A DNA stretch of 64,000 nt from Mycolicibacterium frederiksbergense (GTDB lineage: Bacteria; Actinomycetota; Actinomycetes; Mycobacteriales; Mycobacteriaceae): positions 3,394,249 to 3,458,248 of the forward strand of contig NZ_CP038799.1 in assembly GCF_012223425.1 (NCBI RefSeq). Direction: 5' to 3'. Below the pieces are notes generated by a model. That model saw nothing but the letters and a program-made list of their open reading frames with translations, did no database searches and was not told the origin of the DNA. The position numbers were made by a program, and so were the translations under genes. Every line of letters starts with the position of its first letter. Positions within the stretch are counted from its first letter, which is position 1. Shown here in pieces: positions 25,017 through 33,738 of the stretch.

Positions 25017-25628
25017 TCAGAGCTTCACGCCCGCCGCATGGATCTCCAGCAGTGCCAGGCCGCGGATGGCCGGACGGTCGTCGCGGCGCCAGGCCCCGAT
25101 CGGGTCGGGATCGATCGCGGTGAGCTTGGCCAGCGGCCGGTTGGCCAGTGCCCGCATCGCCAGCAGTTCCTGGCCGGCGTGCGTGGAGGCCAGCGTCAGC
25201 ACCGTCAGCTTGCGCCGGAAGAACCGCAGGCGCAGGAACAGCCACGGCATGGCGACCGCCAGGATCGGGGTGGCCGCCACCGCCAGCGCCAGCACCCACG
25301 CCAGCCAGGTCGCGGTGCTGTCCAGACTCTGACCCGCGCCGGCGATCTCCCCGGCGGCGTCGCTGGCGGCGCGCAGCGGTCCGGCCAGCGCATCGCCGAT
25401 CAACGGGAAGTCATCGGCGCTGTCGCCGGCGGTGTTCAGGTTGCCCGCGACCCCGTCGGCGCCGTCCTGCACCTGACGGCCCACTTCGGCGATGGTGGCC
25501 ACCGCCGTATAGACCGCGCTGCCCACCATCACCCAGATCACCGTCCAGATGAGGACGGTGATGTCGCTGACAAGCTGGGCCAGCAGGCGGCCGGGCCGGG
25601 TGGCATAGGGCAGGTACCGCAATCTCAT
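25017..25628 (-). CDS. Membrane protein with two transmembrane segments
   Basis: A 203-residue protein corresponding to Rv0779c. Hydrophobic segments lie at about residues 20-45 (VSDITVLIWTVIWVMVGSAV) and 108-132 (ATWLAWVLALAVAATPILAV), with a small helical extracellular or periplasmic region rich in Ala, Gly and Asp between them. The C-terminus is cytoplasmic-looking and basic. No enzymatic motif is visible. It is divergent from purC and ends just before the 51-bp hairpin. Confidence 0.82.
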   Translation of the reverse strand: MRLRYLPYATRPGRLLAQLVSDITVLIWTVIWVMVGSAVYTAVATIAEVGRQVQDGADGVAGNLNTAGDSADDFPLIGDALAGPLRAASDAAGEIAGAGQSLDSTATWLAWVLALAVAATPILAVAMPWLFLRLRFFRRKLTVLTLASTHAGQELLAMRALANRPLAKLTAIDPDPIGAWRRDDRPAIRGLALLEIHAAGVKL

Positions 25629-25646
25629 GGCCTCGATCCCAGCACA

Positions 25647-25652
25647 TAGGGT
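25647..25652 (+). promoter_or_regulatory. -10 element of purC (TAGGGT), probable leaderless transcript
   Basis: TAGGGT ends six bases before ATG 25659, the usual distance from a -10 box to a transcription start in mycobacteria, so the mRNA probably begins at the start codon. The hexamer is identical to that upstream of purD. Confidence 0.5.
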
Positions 25653-25658
25653 GAGTCA

Positions 25659-26546
25659 ATGCGCCCCGCTCTGACCGACTACCGGCATCTGGCCAGCGGC
25701 AAAGTTCGCGAGCTGTACCGCATCGACGACGACCACCTGCTGTTCGTGGCCAGTGACCGCATCTCGGCTTTCGACCACATCCTGGACACCGAGATTCCGG
25801 ACAAGGGCCGGATCCTGACCGCGATGAGCGTGTTCTTCTTCGATCACCTCGGTGTCCCCAACCACCTCGCGGGCCCGCCCGACGACGAGCGGATCCCCGA
25901 AGAGGTCCTGGGCCGCGCCCTCGTCGTCCGTGCGCTGGAGATGCTGCCGGTCGAATGTGTCGCGCGCGGCTACCTGACCGGTTCCGGGCTGATCGACTAC
26001 CGGCAGTCCGGATCGGTGTGCGGGATCGCGCTGCCCGCCGGGCTCGGTGAGGCCAGCAGGTTCGAGGAGCCGCTGTTCACTCCGGCCACCAAAGCCGAGT
26101 TGGGCGAGCACGACGAGAACGTGTCCTTCGACGCGGTGGTCGAACTGGTCGGTGCGCAGCGGGCAGCAGAACTGCGCGAGGCGACGCTGCAGATCTACCT
26201 CAAGGCCGCCGAGCATGCCCTGAGCAAGGGCATCATCGTCGCCGACACCAAGTTCGAGTTCGGGGTGGATGCCGAGGGCCGGCTGGTGCTGGCCGATGAG
26301 GTGCTCACGCCGGATTCGTCGCGCTACTGGCCGGCCGACAGCTACCGGCCCGGGGAGGTGCAGCCCAGCTATGACAAACAATTCGTCCGCAACTGGCTGA
26401 CCGGGCCCGACTCGGGCTGGGACCGCCATGGTGACGCCCCGCCGCCACCCCTGCCCGCCGAGATCGCCGCGGCCACCCGTGCGCGTTATATCGAGGCCTA
26501 CGAACGCATTTCCGGACTCAGCTTCGACGATTGGATCGGTGCATGA
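25659..26546 (+). CDS. purC: SAICAR synthetase
   Basis: A 295-residue phosphoribosylaminoimidazole-succinocarboxamide synthase. The start YRHLASGKVRELYRIDDDHLLFVASDRISAFD, the VECVARGYLTGSG segment, and the late DTKFEFGVDAEGRLVLADEVLTPDSSRYW are the two signature regions of PurC. It joins CAIR and aspartate with ATP. Its stop overlaps the start of the protease gene by four bases (ATGA). Confidence 0.97.
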   Translation: MRPALTDYRHLASGKVRELYRIDDDHLLFVASDRISAFDHILDTEIPDKGRILTAMSVFFFDHLGVPNHLAGPPDDERIPEEVLGRALVVRALEMLPVECVARGYLTGSGLIDYRQSGSVCGIALPAGLGEASRFEEPLFTPATKAELGEHDENVSFDAVVELVGAQRAAELREATLQIYLKAAEHALSKGIIVADTKFEFGVDAEGRLVLADEVLTPDSSRYWPADSYRPGEVQPSYDKQFVRNWLTGPDSGWDRHGDAPPPPLPAEIAAATRARYIEAYERISGLSFDDWIGA

Positions 26547-28696
26547 CCTCAGCTCCTGTCGCCAAGCGGGTCGAGCATCGCCGTGAGCATCACGGCGATG
26601 TCTTCATCGACCCCTATGAGTGGCTGCGCGACAAGTCCAGCCCCGAGGTGATCGCCCATCTGGAAGCCGAGAACGCCCATACCGAGGCCGCCACCTCGGC
26701 ACTGGCGCCGTTGCGGCAGAAGATCTTCGACGAGATCAAGGCGCGCACCAAGGAGACCGACCTTTCGGTCCCGACCCGCCGCGGTCAATGGTGGTACTAC
26801 GCCCGTAGCTTCGAGGGGCAGCAGTACGGGGTCCACGCCCGTTGCCCGATCAGCGGCGTGGATGACTGGACCCCGCCGGAACTCGACGAGCACACCGCCA
26901 TTCCCGGCGAGCAGATCCTGCTCGACGAGAACGCCGAGGCGCAGGGGCACGAGTTCTTCTCCCTCGGAGCCATCAGCGTCAGCGTCGACGGCAACATCCT
27001 GGCCTTCTCGGTGGACGTCAAGGGCGACGAGCGGTACACGTTGCGTTTCAAGGATCTCCGGACCGGTGAGCTCTACGAGGACACCATCACTGGGATCGGC
27101 GCCGGGGCGACCTGGGGCGCGGACAACCACTCCGTGTATTACGTCACCGTCGACGAGGCGTGGCGGCCGGACACGGTGTGGCGTCATCGCCTGGGGTCCG
27201 GTCTGCCCGCGCAGAAGGTGTATCACGAAGCCGACGAACGCTATTGGCTCGGCGTCGGGCGCACCCGCAGCGACAAGTACGTCATCATCGCCGCGGGCAG
27301 TGCGGTCACCTCGGAGGTGCGCTACGCCGATGCCGCCGACCCGGACGCCGAGTTCACCGTGGTGCTGCCGCGCCGCGATCAGGTCGAGTACTCGGTTGAG
27401 CATGCGGTGGTCGGCGGCGAGGACCGCTTCCTCATCCTGCACAACGACGGTGCGGTGAACTTCACCCTGGTCGAGGCTCCGGTGAGTGACCCGAGCGCGT
27501 TCCGCACGCTCATCGAGCACCGCGAGGATGTCCGCCTCGATGGTGTCGACGCATTCGAGAGTCACCTGGTGGTCAGCTACCGCCGCGAGGCACTGCCCCG
27601 AATTCAGTTGTGGCCCATCGGCGCCGACGGCAGCTACGGGGAACCGCAGGAGATCGCCTTCGAATCCGAGCTGATGTCGGCGGGGCTCAGCGGTAACCCG
27701 AACTGGTCCTCACCGAAGCTGCGGGTGGGCGCGGTGTCCTGGGTGATCCCGGTGCGTATCTACGACCTGGACCTGGTGACGGGCGAACGGACGCTGCTGC
27801 GCGAGCAGCCGGTGCTGGGGGACTACCGGCCCGAGGAGTACGTCGAGCGCCGGGACTGGGCGGTGACCCCCGACGGGGCCAGGGTTCCGATCTCGATCGT
27901 GCACCGCGCGGGTCTGGCGTTCCCGGCCCCGACGCTGCTGTACGGCTACGGCGCCTACGAATCATGCGAAGATCCGCGCTTCTCGATCGCCCGGTTGTCG
28001 CTGCTGGACCGGGGGATGGCCTTCGCCGTCGCCCATGTGCGCGGCGGTGGCGAGCTCGGTCGGCCGTGGTATGAGGACGGCAAGCTCCTGCACAAGCGCA
28101 ACACCTTCACCGATTTCATTGCGGTCGCAGAGCATCTGGTGGTCACCGATCTGACCCGTCCGGCCAACCTGGTCGCCCTGGGCGGCAGCGCCGGTGGCCT
28201 GCTGGTCGGTGCGGTGCTCAACCTGGCCCCGCACCTGTTCGCCGGTGTGCTGGCCCAGGTTCCGTTCGTCGATCCGCTCACCACGATCCTGGATCCGTCG
28301 CTGCCGCTCACCGTCACCGAGTGGGACGAGTGGGGAAACCCGCTGGAGGACAAGGACGTCTACGAGTACATGAAGTCGTACTCGCCATACGAGAACGTCG
28401 CATCCCTGGATTACCCGGCGGTGCTGGCGATGACCTCGCTCAACGACACCCGGGTGTACTACGTGGAGCCCGCGAAATGGGTTGCGGCCCTTCGACACGC
28501 GCAGCTGGATCCGGTGGCCGGCGCAACCAGGGTGCTACTGAAGACCGAGATGGTGGCCGGGCACGGTGGGATCAGCGGTCGCTATGAACGCTGGAAGGAA
28601 GCCGCCTTCCAGTACGCCTGGCTGCTGGCGACCGCGGATCCGGTGAATCACGGCGACGGTCAGGCGGGCAGCCTGTTCGGTGGTCCGCGCGCCTGA
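26543..28696 (+). CDS. ptrB: Protease II (oligopeptidase B)
   Basis: A 717-residue prolyl-oligopeptidase-family serine peptidase. An N-terminal seven-bladed propeller region is followed by the alpha/beta-hydrolase domain with Ser549 in GGSAGG, Asp635 in LNDTRVYY and His674 in AGHGG. Oligopeptidase B cuts short peptides after basic residues. In M. tuberculosis H37Rv the locus is annotated as two genes (ptrBa/ptrBb); here it is a single intact frame. ATG 26543 overlaps the purC stop. Confidence 0.94.
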   Translation: MTSAPVAKRVEHRREHHGDVFIDPYEWLRDKSSPEVIAHLEAENAHTEAATSALAPLRQKIFDEIKARTKETDLSVPTRRGQWWYYARSFEGQQYGVHARCPISGVDDWTPPELDEHTAIPGEQILLDENAEAQGHEFFSLGAISVSVDGNILAFSVDVKGDERYTLRFKDLRTGELYEDTITGIGAGATWGADNHSVYYVTVDEAWRPDTVWRHRLGSGLPAQKVYHEADERYWLGVGRTRSDKYVIIAAGSAVTSEVRYADAADPDAEFTVVLPRRDQVEYSVEHAVVGGEDRFLILHNDGAVNFTLVEAPVSDPSAFRTLIEHREDVRLDGVDAFESHLVVSYRREALPRIQLWPIGADGSYGEPQEIAFESELMSAGLSGNPNWSSPKLRVGAVSWVIPVRIYDLDLVTGERTLLREQPVLGDYRPEEYVERRDWAVTPDGARVPISIVHRAGLAFPAPTLLYGYGAYESCEDPRFSIARLSLLDRGMAFAVAHVRGGGELGRPWYEDGKLLHKRNTFTDFIAVAEHLVVTDLTRPANLVALGGSAGGLLVGAVLNLAPHLFAGVLAQVPFVDPLTTILDPSLPLTVTEWDEWGNPLEDKDVYEYMKSYSPYENVASLDYPAVLAMTSLNDTRVYYVEPAKWVAALRHAQLDPVAGATRVLLKTEMVAGHGGISGRYERWKEAAFQYAWLLATADPVNHGDGQAGSLFGGPRA

Positions 28697-28726
28697 GATC
28701 CATCTAGGCGCTGTCAAGATCGCAGT

Positions 28727-28732
28727 TATGAT
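28727..28732 (+). promoter_or_regulatory. -10 element TATGAT, leaderless TetR transcript
   Basis: A near-ideal TATGAT ends six bases before ATG 28739, with no ribosome site between. Leaderless initiation is likely. Confidence 0.5.
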
Positions 28733-28738
28733 GGCTCG

Positions 28739-29293
28739 ATGAACAAGCCGAGTTACCACCACGGCGACCTGCGGGCGGTGATCCTGGCCGAGGCGGCCAG
28801 CCTGGTGGCCGAGCGCGGCGCCGACGGTGTCTCGTTGCGCGAACTCGCCCGTGCTGCCGGGGTGTCCCACGCCGCCCCGGCGCATCACTTCGGGGATCGG
28901 CGCGGACTGTTCACCGCACTGGCCACCGAGGGGTTCCGGGTCCTGACAGCCGAACTGACCGACGCCCGGCCCGAGTTCATCGACGCTGCCAAGGCCTACG
29001 TGCGGTTCGCCCTGGCGCACCCCGGTCACTTCGAGGTGATGTTCGACAAGTCGCTCTACGACGCCGCCGACGAGCAGGTGCAGCAGGCGTCGGCGGCGGC
29101 GTACCTGGAACTGAACCGCGGCGTCGGCACACTCGCCGACCCGCACGCCGCGGCCGACCCCGAGGCCGCCGCCCTTGCGGCCTGGTCGATGGTGCACGGA
29201 TTCGCCCAGCTCTGGCTCAACGACGCCGTCGACACCGCCGGTGACCCGCTCGCGACGGTCGAGAGGCTGGCGGCAATCCTGTTCGACGGCTAG
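28739..29293 (+). CDS. TetR-family regulator, WHG type
   Basis: A 184-residue TetR protein. The start YHHGDLRAVILAEAASLVAERG and the recognition segment VSLRELARAAGVSHAAPAHHF are typical of TetR proteins with the WHG C-terminal domain. It is encoded 42 bases after protease II and directly before a glutathione-peroxidase-like gene (ten bases). It could therefore regulate itself and the peroxidase. No clear palindrome is seen upstream. Confidence 0.88.
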   Translation: MNKPSYHHGDLRAVILAEAASLVAERGADGVSLRELARAAGVSHAAPAHHFGDRRGLFTALATEGFRVLTAELTDARPEFIDAAKAYVRFALAHPGHFEVMFDKSLYDAADEQVQQASAAAYLELNRGVGTLADPHAAADPEAAALAAWSMVHGFAQLWLNDAVDTAGDPLATVERLAAILFDG

Positions 29294-29303
29294 CGTCGAT
29301 CCG

Positions 29304-29792
29304 GTGAGCCTCAACCAGATTCCGCTGACCACCCTCGACGGCAAGGACACCACGCTCGGCGAATTGTCCTCTCATGCAACGCTGGTGGTGAACGTCGCCT
29401 CCAAATGCGGTCTGACCCCGCAGTACACCGCGCTGGAGAAGATCGCCAAGGACTATGCCGGCCGGGGTCTGACCGTGCTCGGCGTGCCGTGCAACCAGTT
29501 CATGGGCCAGGAGCCGGGCACCGCCGAGGAGATCCAGACCTTCTGTTCCACCACCTACGGCGTGACCTTTCCGCTGCTGGCCAAGACCGATGTCAACGGA
29601 GACGAAAGGCACCCGCTCTACGCAGAGCTGACCAAGGCCGCCGATGCCGACGGGCAGGCCGGTGACATCCAGTGGAACTTCGAGAAGTTCCTGGTGGCCC
29701 CGGGTGGTGACGTGGTCAAGCGGTTCCGGCCACGCACCGAACCGGATGCGCCCGAGGTGATCGCGGCAATCGAGGCCGTCCTGGGCACATAG
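29304..29792 (+). CDS. Glutathione-peroxidase-family thiol peroxidase
   Basis: A 162-residue thiol peroxidase. The peroxidatic Cys35 is in VASKCGLTPQYTAL, followed by GVPCNQF and QWNFEKF, the Gln/Trp/Asn active-site partners. Cys81 sits where thioredoxin-dependent members carry the resolving cysteine. The catalytic residue is an ordinary cysteine codon, not selenocysteine. Since mycobacteria use mycothiol rather than glutathione, thioredoxin is the more likely reductant. Start GTG 29304 follows the TetR stop by ten bases. Confidence 0.9.
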   Translation: MSLNQIPLTTLDGKDTTLGELSSHATLVVNVASKCGLTPQYTALEKIAKDYAGRGLTVLGVPCNQFMGQEPGTAEEIQTFCSTTYGVTFPLLAKTDVNGDERHPLYAELTKAADADGQAGDIQWNFEKFLVAPGGDVVKRFRPRTEPDAPEVIAAIEAVLGT

Positions 29793-29865
29793 CGGAGCCG
29801 AATGCTCACTTCGTGTCCGGGTGTTCGCAACCGTCGTGACATCTGATGTTGCGACACTGAAGTAC

Positions 29866-30570
29866 GTGACCGCAGAGCTGATCGTCTCGATCTCCGGGAT
29901 CAGGGACCGCACGCTGCCCGCCGTCGACACCTTCTGCGAGGAACTCGACGCTCGCGGTGTGCCGGTGTCCTTGTTGGTGGCTCCTCGCCTGAAAGGTGAC
30001 TACCGGCTGGAGCGCGACCCCGCGACGTTGTTCTGGCTGGCCGAGCGCCGCGCCGGCGGGGATGCCGTCGTGCTGCACGGCTATGACGAGGCGGCGACCA
30101 AGAACCGCCGCAGCGAATTCGCCTCCCTGCAAGCGCATGAGGCGAATCTCCGGCTGATGGGTGCCGACCGGGTGATGGAACACCTGGGCCTGCGCACCCG
30201 GTTGTTCGCGGCGCCCGGCTGGGCGGTTTCCGAGGGCACCGTCATGGCGCTGCCGCGCAACGGCTTCCGACTGCTGGCCGGACTGAGCAGTGTCACCGAC
30301 CTGGTGCGCGACAGCACCGCCCCGGCGCGCGTGCTCGGCATCGGCGCCGGATTCCTCACCGAACCCTGGTGGTGTCGCACCCTGGTGCTGTCGGCCGAAC
30401 GCACCGCGCGCCGCGGCGGCACGGTACGGCTGGCGGTCTCGGCGCGTCAGCTGCGCCACGCCGGGCCTCGGCAGGCCGTCTTCGACGCCATCGACCTGGC
30501 ACTCATGCACGGCTGTGTCCCGGAGACCTACCGCTGGGAGGCGGATCCCGCCCTCACCGACGCCGCCTGA
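29866..30570 (+). CDS. DUF2334 / polysaccharide-deacetylase-fold protein
   Basis: A 234-residue protein resembling Rv0784 and the DUF2334 group of NodB-type deacetylase folds: ELIVSISGIRDRTLPAVDTFCEELDARGVPVSLLVAPRLKG, then AVVLHGYD and an LRTRLFAAPGWAVS motif. The metal-binding pattern of active deacetylases is only partly present, so activity is uncertain. I chose GTG 29866; in-frame GTGs at 29821 and 29836 would extend into a lower-GC promoter-like stretch. Confidence 0.75.
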   Translation: MTAELIVSISGIRDRTLPAVDTFCEELDARGVPVSLLVAPRLKGDYRLERDPATLFWLAERRAGGDAVVLHGYDEAATKNRRSEFASLQAHEANLRLMGADRVMEHLGLRTRLFAAPGWAVSEGTVMALPRNGFRLLAGLSSVTDLVRDSTAPARVLGIGAGFLTEPWWCRTLVLSAERTARRGGTVRLAVSARQLRHAGPRQAVFDAIDLALMHGCVPETYRWEADPALTDAA

Positions 30571-30585
30571 GACTAAGTTGTCGGC

Positions 30586-32229
30586 ATGGCCGATGCCGAT
30601 GTGATCGTGGTGGGTGCGGGGCTGGCCGGACTGGTCGCCGCCGCGGAGTTGATCGAGCGGGGCCGGCGCGTCCTGATCGTCGACCAGGAGAATGCCGCCA
30701 ACCTGGGCGGTCAGGCCTTCTGGTCGTTCGGCGGGCTGTTTCTGGTGGACAGTCCCGAGCAGCGCCGCCTCGGCATCAAGGACAGCCATGAGCTCGCCCT
30801 GCAGGACTGGCTGGGCAGCGCCGGTTTCGACCGCGAGGAGGACCACTGGCCGCGGCAGTGGGCGCACGCCTACGTGGATTTCGCCGCCGGGGAGAAGCGA
30901 AGCTGGCTGCGTGAGCGAGGACTGCAGACCTTCGCCATGGTCGGTTGGGCCGAGCGCGGCGGCTACGGCGCACTCGGGCACGGAAACTCGGTGCCGCGCT
31001 TCCACATCACCTGGGGCACCGGGCCGGCGCTGGTCGACATCTTCGCGCGCCGGCTGCTGGGTCAGCCCAGGGCGACGTTCGCCCACCGGCACCGCGTCGA
31101 CGAGCTGATCGTCGAGGACGGTGCGGTGACCGGCGTCCGCGGCACCGTGCTGGAACCCAGCGATGCCGCGCGTGGCGTGGCGTCGTCGCGGGAATCATTG
31201 GGGGAGTTCGAGTTCCGGGCCCAGGCGGTGATCGTCGCCAGCGGCGGTATCGGCGGCAACCACGATCTGGTGCGCAAGAACTGGCCGCCGCGGATGGGAC
31301 GAGTCCCGCAGCAACTGCTCTCCGGTGTGCCCGCACATGTCGACGGCCGGATGATCGGCATCAGCGAGACCGCAGGCGCCCGCGTCATCAACAGCGACCG
31401 GATGTGGCATTACACCGAGGGCATCACCAACTACGACCCGGTGTGGCCCACCCACGGCATCCGCATCCTGCCGGGCCCCTCGTCGCTGTGGCTGGACGCC
31501 ACCGGTAAACGGCTGCCGGTGCCGCTGTATCCGGGGTTCGACACCCTGGGCACGCTGGAACACATCACCACCACCGGCCAGGACTACACCTGGTTCGTGC
31601 TCAACGCCCGCATCATCGCCAAGGAATTCGGCCTGTCCGGGCAGGAGCAGAACCCCGACCTCACCGGCCGCAGCGTCAAGGCGGTGCTGGCCCGCGGACG
31701 CGACGGCGGTCCGGCGCCGGTGCGGGCCTTCGTCGACAAGGGCGTGGACTTCGTCACCGGCAACTCGTTGCGCGAATTGGTGACCGCGATGAACGCCGTT
31801 CCCGATGTCGAGCCGCTGGACTATGCGACCGTCGAGGCCGAGGTGACCGCCCGTGACCGCGAGGTGGTCAACAAGTTCACCAAGGACAGCCAGATCACCG
31901 CGATCCGGGCGGCCCGCGAGTACCTACCGGACCGCATCGCGCGGGTGGTGGCCCCGCACCGTCTCACCGATCCGAAGGCCGGACCGCTGATTGCGGTGAA
32001 GCTGCACATCCTGACCCGGAAGTCGTTGGGCGGACTGGAAACCAACCTGGACTCACGGGTACTCAAGGGTGACGGATCGGTGTTCGACGGGTTGTACGCC
32101 GTCGGGGAAGCCGCCGGTTTCGGAGGCGGTGGCGTGCACGGCTATCGGTCCTTGGAGGGCACGTTCCTGGGCGGCTGCGTGTTCTCGGGCCGCGTGGCAG
32201 GCCGGGCCGCCGCCCGCGAAACCGCCTGA
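30586..32229 (+). CDS. FAD-dependent oxidoreductase, KstD/fumarate-reductase-like
   Basis: A 547-residue flavoprotein. The dinucleotide-binding loop GAGLAG is at 10-15; the end HILTRKSLGGLETNLDSRVL followed by YAVGEAAGFGGGGVHGYRSLEGTFLGGCVFSGR is the FAD-binding closure of the 3-ketosteroid-dehydrogenase/fumarate-reductase superfamily. It matches Rv0785. It is expected to dehydrogenate a lipophilic substrate, perhaps steroid-like, but that is family-level inference. The last 88 bases overlap the convergent PAP2 gene. Confidence 0.9.
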   Translation: MADADVIVVGAGLAGLVAAAELIERGRRVLIVDQENAANLGGQAFWSFGGLFLVDSPEQRRLGIKDSHELALQDWLGSAGFDREEDHWPRQWAHAYVDFAAGEKRSWLRERGLQTFAMVGWAERGGYGALGHGNSVPRFHITWGTGPALVDIFARRLLGQPRATFAHRHRVDELIVEDGAVTGVRGTVLEPSDAARGVASSRESLGEFEFRAQAVIVASGGIGGNHDLVRKNWPPRMGRVPQQLLSGVPAHVDGRMIGISETAGARVINSDRMWHYTEGITNYDPVWPTHGIRILPGPSSLWLDATGKRLPVPLYPGFDTLGTLEHITTTGQDYTWFVLNARIIAKEFGLSGQEQNPDLTGRSVKAVLARGRDGGPAPVRAFVDKGVDFVTGNSLRELVTAMNAVPDVEPLDYATVEAEVTARDREVVNKFTKDSQITAIRAAREYLPDRIARVVAPHRLTDPKAGPLIAVKLHILTRKSLGGLETNLDSRVLKGDGSVFDGLYAVGEAAGFGGGGVHGYRSLEGTFLGGCVFSGRVAGRAAARETA

Positions 32230-32774
32230 GGACCCGCGGCCAGCACCGCCAGGCAGACCGTCGCGGACGCCAGGAACACCGCACCGATGTTGTCGGTCAG
32301 ATAGTGCAGGTCGGTGGCCGCCATGCTCAGCCCGCCGATCGCGGTGATCACGCCGGCCACCAGCAGCAGCCACACCGACACCCCGGCCGCCAGCACCAGC
32401 ATGGCCATCACGGTGATGACGACGGTGGTGTGCCCGCTCGGGTAGGCCAGCGCATCGCCCTTGTAGCGGCCGAACAGCGGCTTGAGCAGCCGCGTCGCGA
32501 TCACCGAGAGCACCGGGCACAGCGCCACCACCACAGCCAGCCGCCAGCGCCTGCGCACCAGCGCGATCAGCACCGAGATACCGAGGATCACCATCATCGG
32601 CAGAGCCCAACTGAAATAGAGCATCCAGTGCGGATCGGGGCCGAACACCCGCTGCATCACCCGCAGTGCCTGGTCGTCGAACGCGGTGGGCCCGTGGCCG
32701 ACCACGAGGCCCAGCAGCACCATCGCGGTGATACCGATGGGTGGCCACCACAGCAGCAGAGTGCGCGGCCTCAG
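32142..32774 (-). CDS. PAP2-family membrane phosphatase-like protein with probable CTG start
   Basis: About 210 residues with five or six membrane segments and a PAP2 core: KPLFGRYKGDALAYPSGHT supplies the lysine and the PSGH motif; TDLHYLTD carries the second catalytic His and the Asp. The arginine normally six residues before that His is Met here, and the usual RP of the first motif is altered, so catalysis may be atypical. No ATG/GTG/TTG lies upstream of the first membrane helix. A CTG at 32774 overlaps the upstream TGA in a CTGA arrangement; the alternative ATG 32723 would delete half of helix 1. Confidence 0.75.
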   Translation of the reverse strand: MRPRTLLLWWPPIGITAMVLLGLVVGHGPTAFDDQALRVMQRVFGPDPHWMLYFSWALPMMVILGISVLIALVRRRWRLAVVVALCPVLSVIATRLLKPLFGRYKGDALAYPSGHTTVVITVMAMLVLAAGVSVWLLLVAGVITAIGGLSMAATDLHYLTDNIGAVFLASATVCLAVLAAGPQAVSRAAARPATRPENTQPPRNVPSKDR

Positions 32775-33424
32775 AACGCGGTTCCGTTCTCCGCGTCGAG
32801 CACCTGGAAGTCGGTGTCGGTCATCTCCGAGAGCCGGCTGTAGTAGATGCCCCGGGCGGACGGCTCGACGATGCCCTGGTGAATCGGGACGGCCCGGGCC
32901 GGCGCCACCGCCCGCAGGTAGTCGACCGCCTCGGAGATCTTCATCCACGGTGCCGCCGCGGGGACGGCGAGCACATCGATCGCCTCGTCGGGCACGAACA
33001 GGGCGTCCCCGGGGTGCATCAGCCGGGCCGGGTGGTCGGCGTCGCCGATCAGGTAGGACGTGTTGTCGATGACCGGGATCTCCGGGTGGATCACGGCGTG
33101 GGTGCCGCCGACGCCGCGCACCGAAAGGTGCCCGACGGTGAATGCGTCCCCGGCGTGCACGGCCTGCCACGGCTCGCCGAGCTGCGCGGCGGTCTGCGGG
33201 TCCGCGTACAGCTTGGCCTGCGGATTGGCGTCCAGCAGGGCGGGCAGTCGCGCGGTGTCGGCGTGATCGGGATGCTGATGGGTGATCAGGATGGCGTCCA
33301 GGCCGGTGATGCCCTCGAAACCGTGCGAGAAGGTGCCCGGATCGAACAGCACCGTGGTCTGGGCGCCGTCACCGGTGGCGAAGCCTGCCAGCAGGCACGA
33401 GTGGCCGAAGTGCGTCAGTTGCAT
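32771..33424 (-). CDS. Metallo-beta-lactamase-fold hydrolase
   Basis: A 217-residue MBL-fold protein matching Rv0786c. The first metal motif THQHPDHAD (His49, His51, Asp53, His54) is intact; GVGGTHAVIHPEI and LMHPGDALF supply later histidines, and QGIVEP follows. It resembles the UlaG/Zn-dependent hydrolase group. The substrate is unknown. It is divergent from purS across a 74-base gap and overlaps the downstream PAP2 start by four bases. Confidence 0.88.
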   Translation of the reverse strand: MQLTHFGHSCLLAGFATGDGAQTTVLFDPGTFSHGFEGITGLDAILITHQHPDHADTARLPALLDANPQAKLYADPQTAAQLGEPWQAVHAGDAFTVGHLSVRGVGGTHAVIHPEIPVIDNTSYLIGDADHPARLMHPGDALFVPDEAIDVLAVPAAAPWMKISEAVDYLRAVAPARAVPIHQGIVEPSARGIYYSRLSEMTDTDFQVLDAENGTAF

Positions 33425-33431
33425 GGCTCCA

Positions 33432-33459
33432 TTGTGGCCCGAGACGTCGCCGGTAGAGT
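33432..33459 (+). promoter_or_regulatory. Candidate purSQ promoter
   Basis: TTGTGG at 33432-33437 and TAGAGT at 33454-33459 are 16 bases apart. A GAAGGAG ribosome site follows upstream of GTG 33499, so this transcript has a normal leader, unlike purD, purB, purC and purL. Confidence 0.4.
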
Positions 33460-33498
33460 TATGACCGACCAAGACCGGTCCGAAACGAAGGAGTCCAC

Positions 33499-33738
33499 GT
33501 GGCCCGCGTCGTAGTGCACGTGATGCCCAAGGCTGAGATCCTCGACCCGCAGGGGCAGGCGATCGTCGGCGCGCTGGGCCGTCTCGGCCATGGTGGTGTC
33601 GCGGATGTCCGTCAGGGCAAGCGGTTTGAACTCGAAGTCGACGATTCGGTGTCCGATGAGGCACTCAACGAGATTGCCGAATCGCTGCTGGCCAACACCG
33701 TCATCGAGGAGTTCTCGGTGAGTCGGGAGAATTCGTGA
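33499..33738 (+). CDS. purS: Phosphoribosylformylglycinamidine synthase subunit PurS
   Basis: A 79-residue PurS: VVVHVMPKAEILDPQGQAIVGALGRLG is the diagnostic first half. PurS bridges PurQ and PurL in the three-part FGAM synthase, which makes FGAM from FGAR, glutamine and ATP, and helps channel ammonia. GTG 33499 has GAAGGAG in front. Its stop overlaps the presumed purQ start by four bases (GTGA). Confidence 0.95.
   Translation: MARVVVHVMPKAEILDPQGQAIVGALGRLGHGGVADVRQGKRFELEVDDSVSDEALNEIAESLLANTVIEEFSVSRENS

Noticed and set aside
29404..29408. Selenocysteine in the glutathione-peroxidase-like protein
   Set aside because: The catalytic codon is an ordinary Cys codon, with no in-frame TGA.
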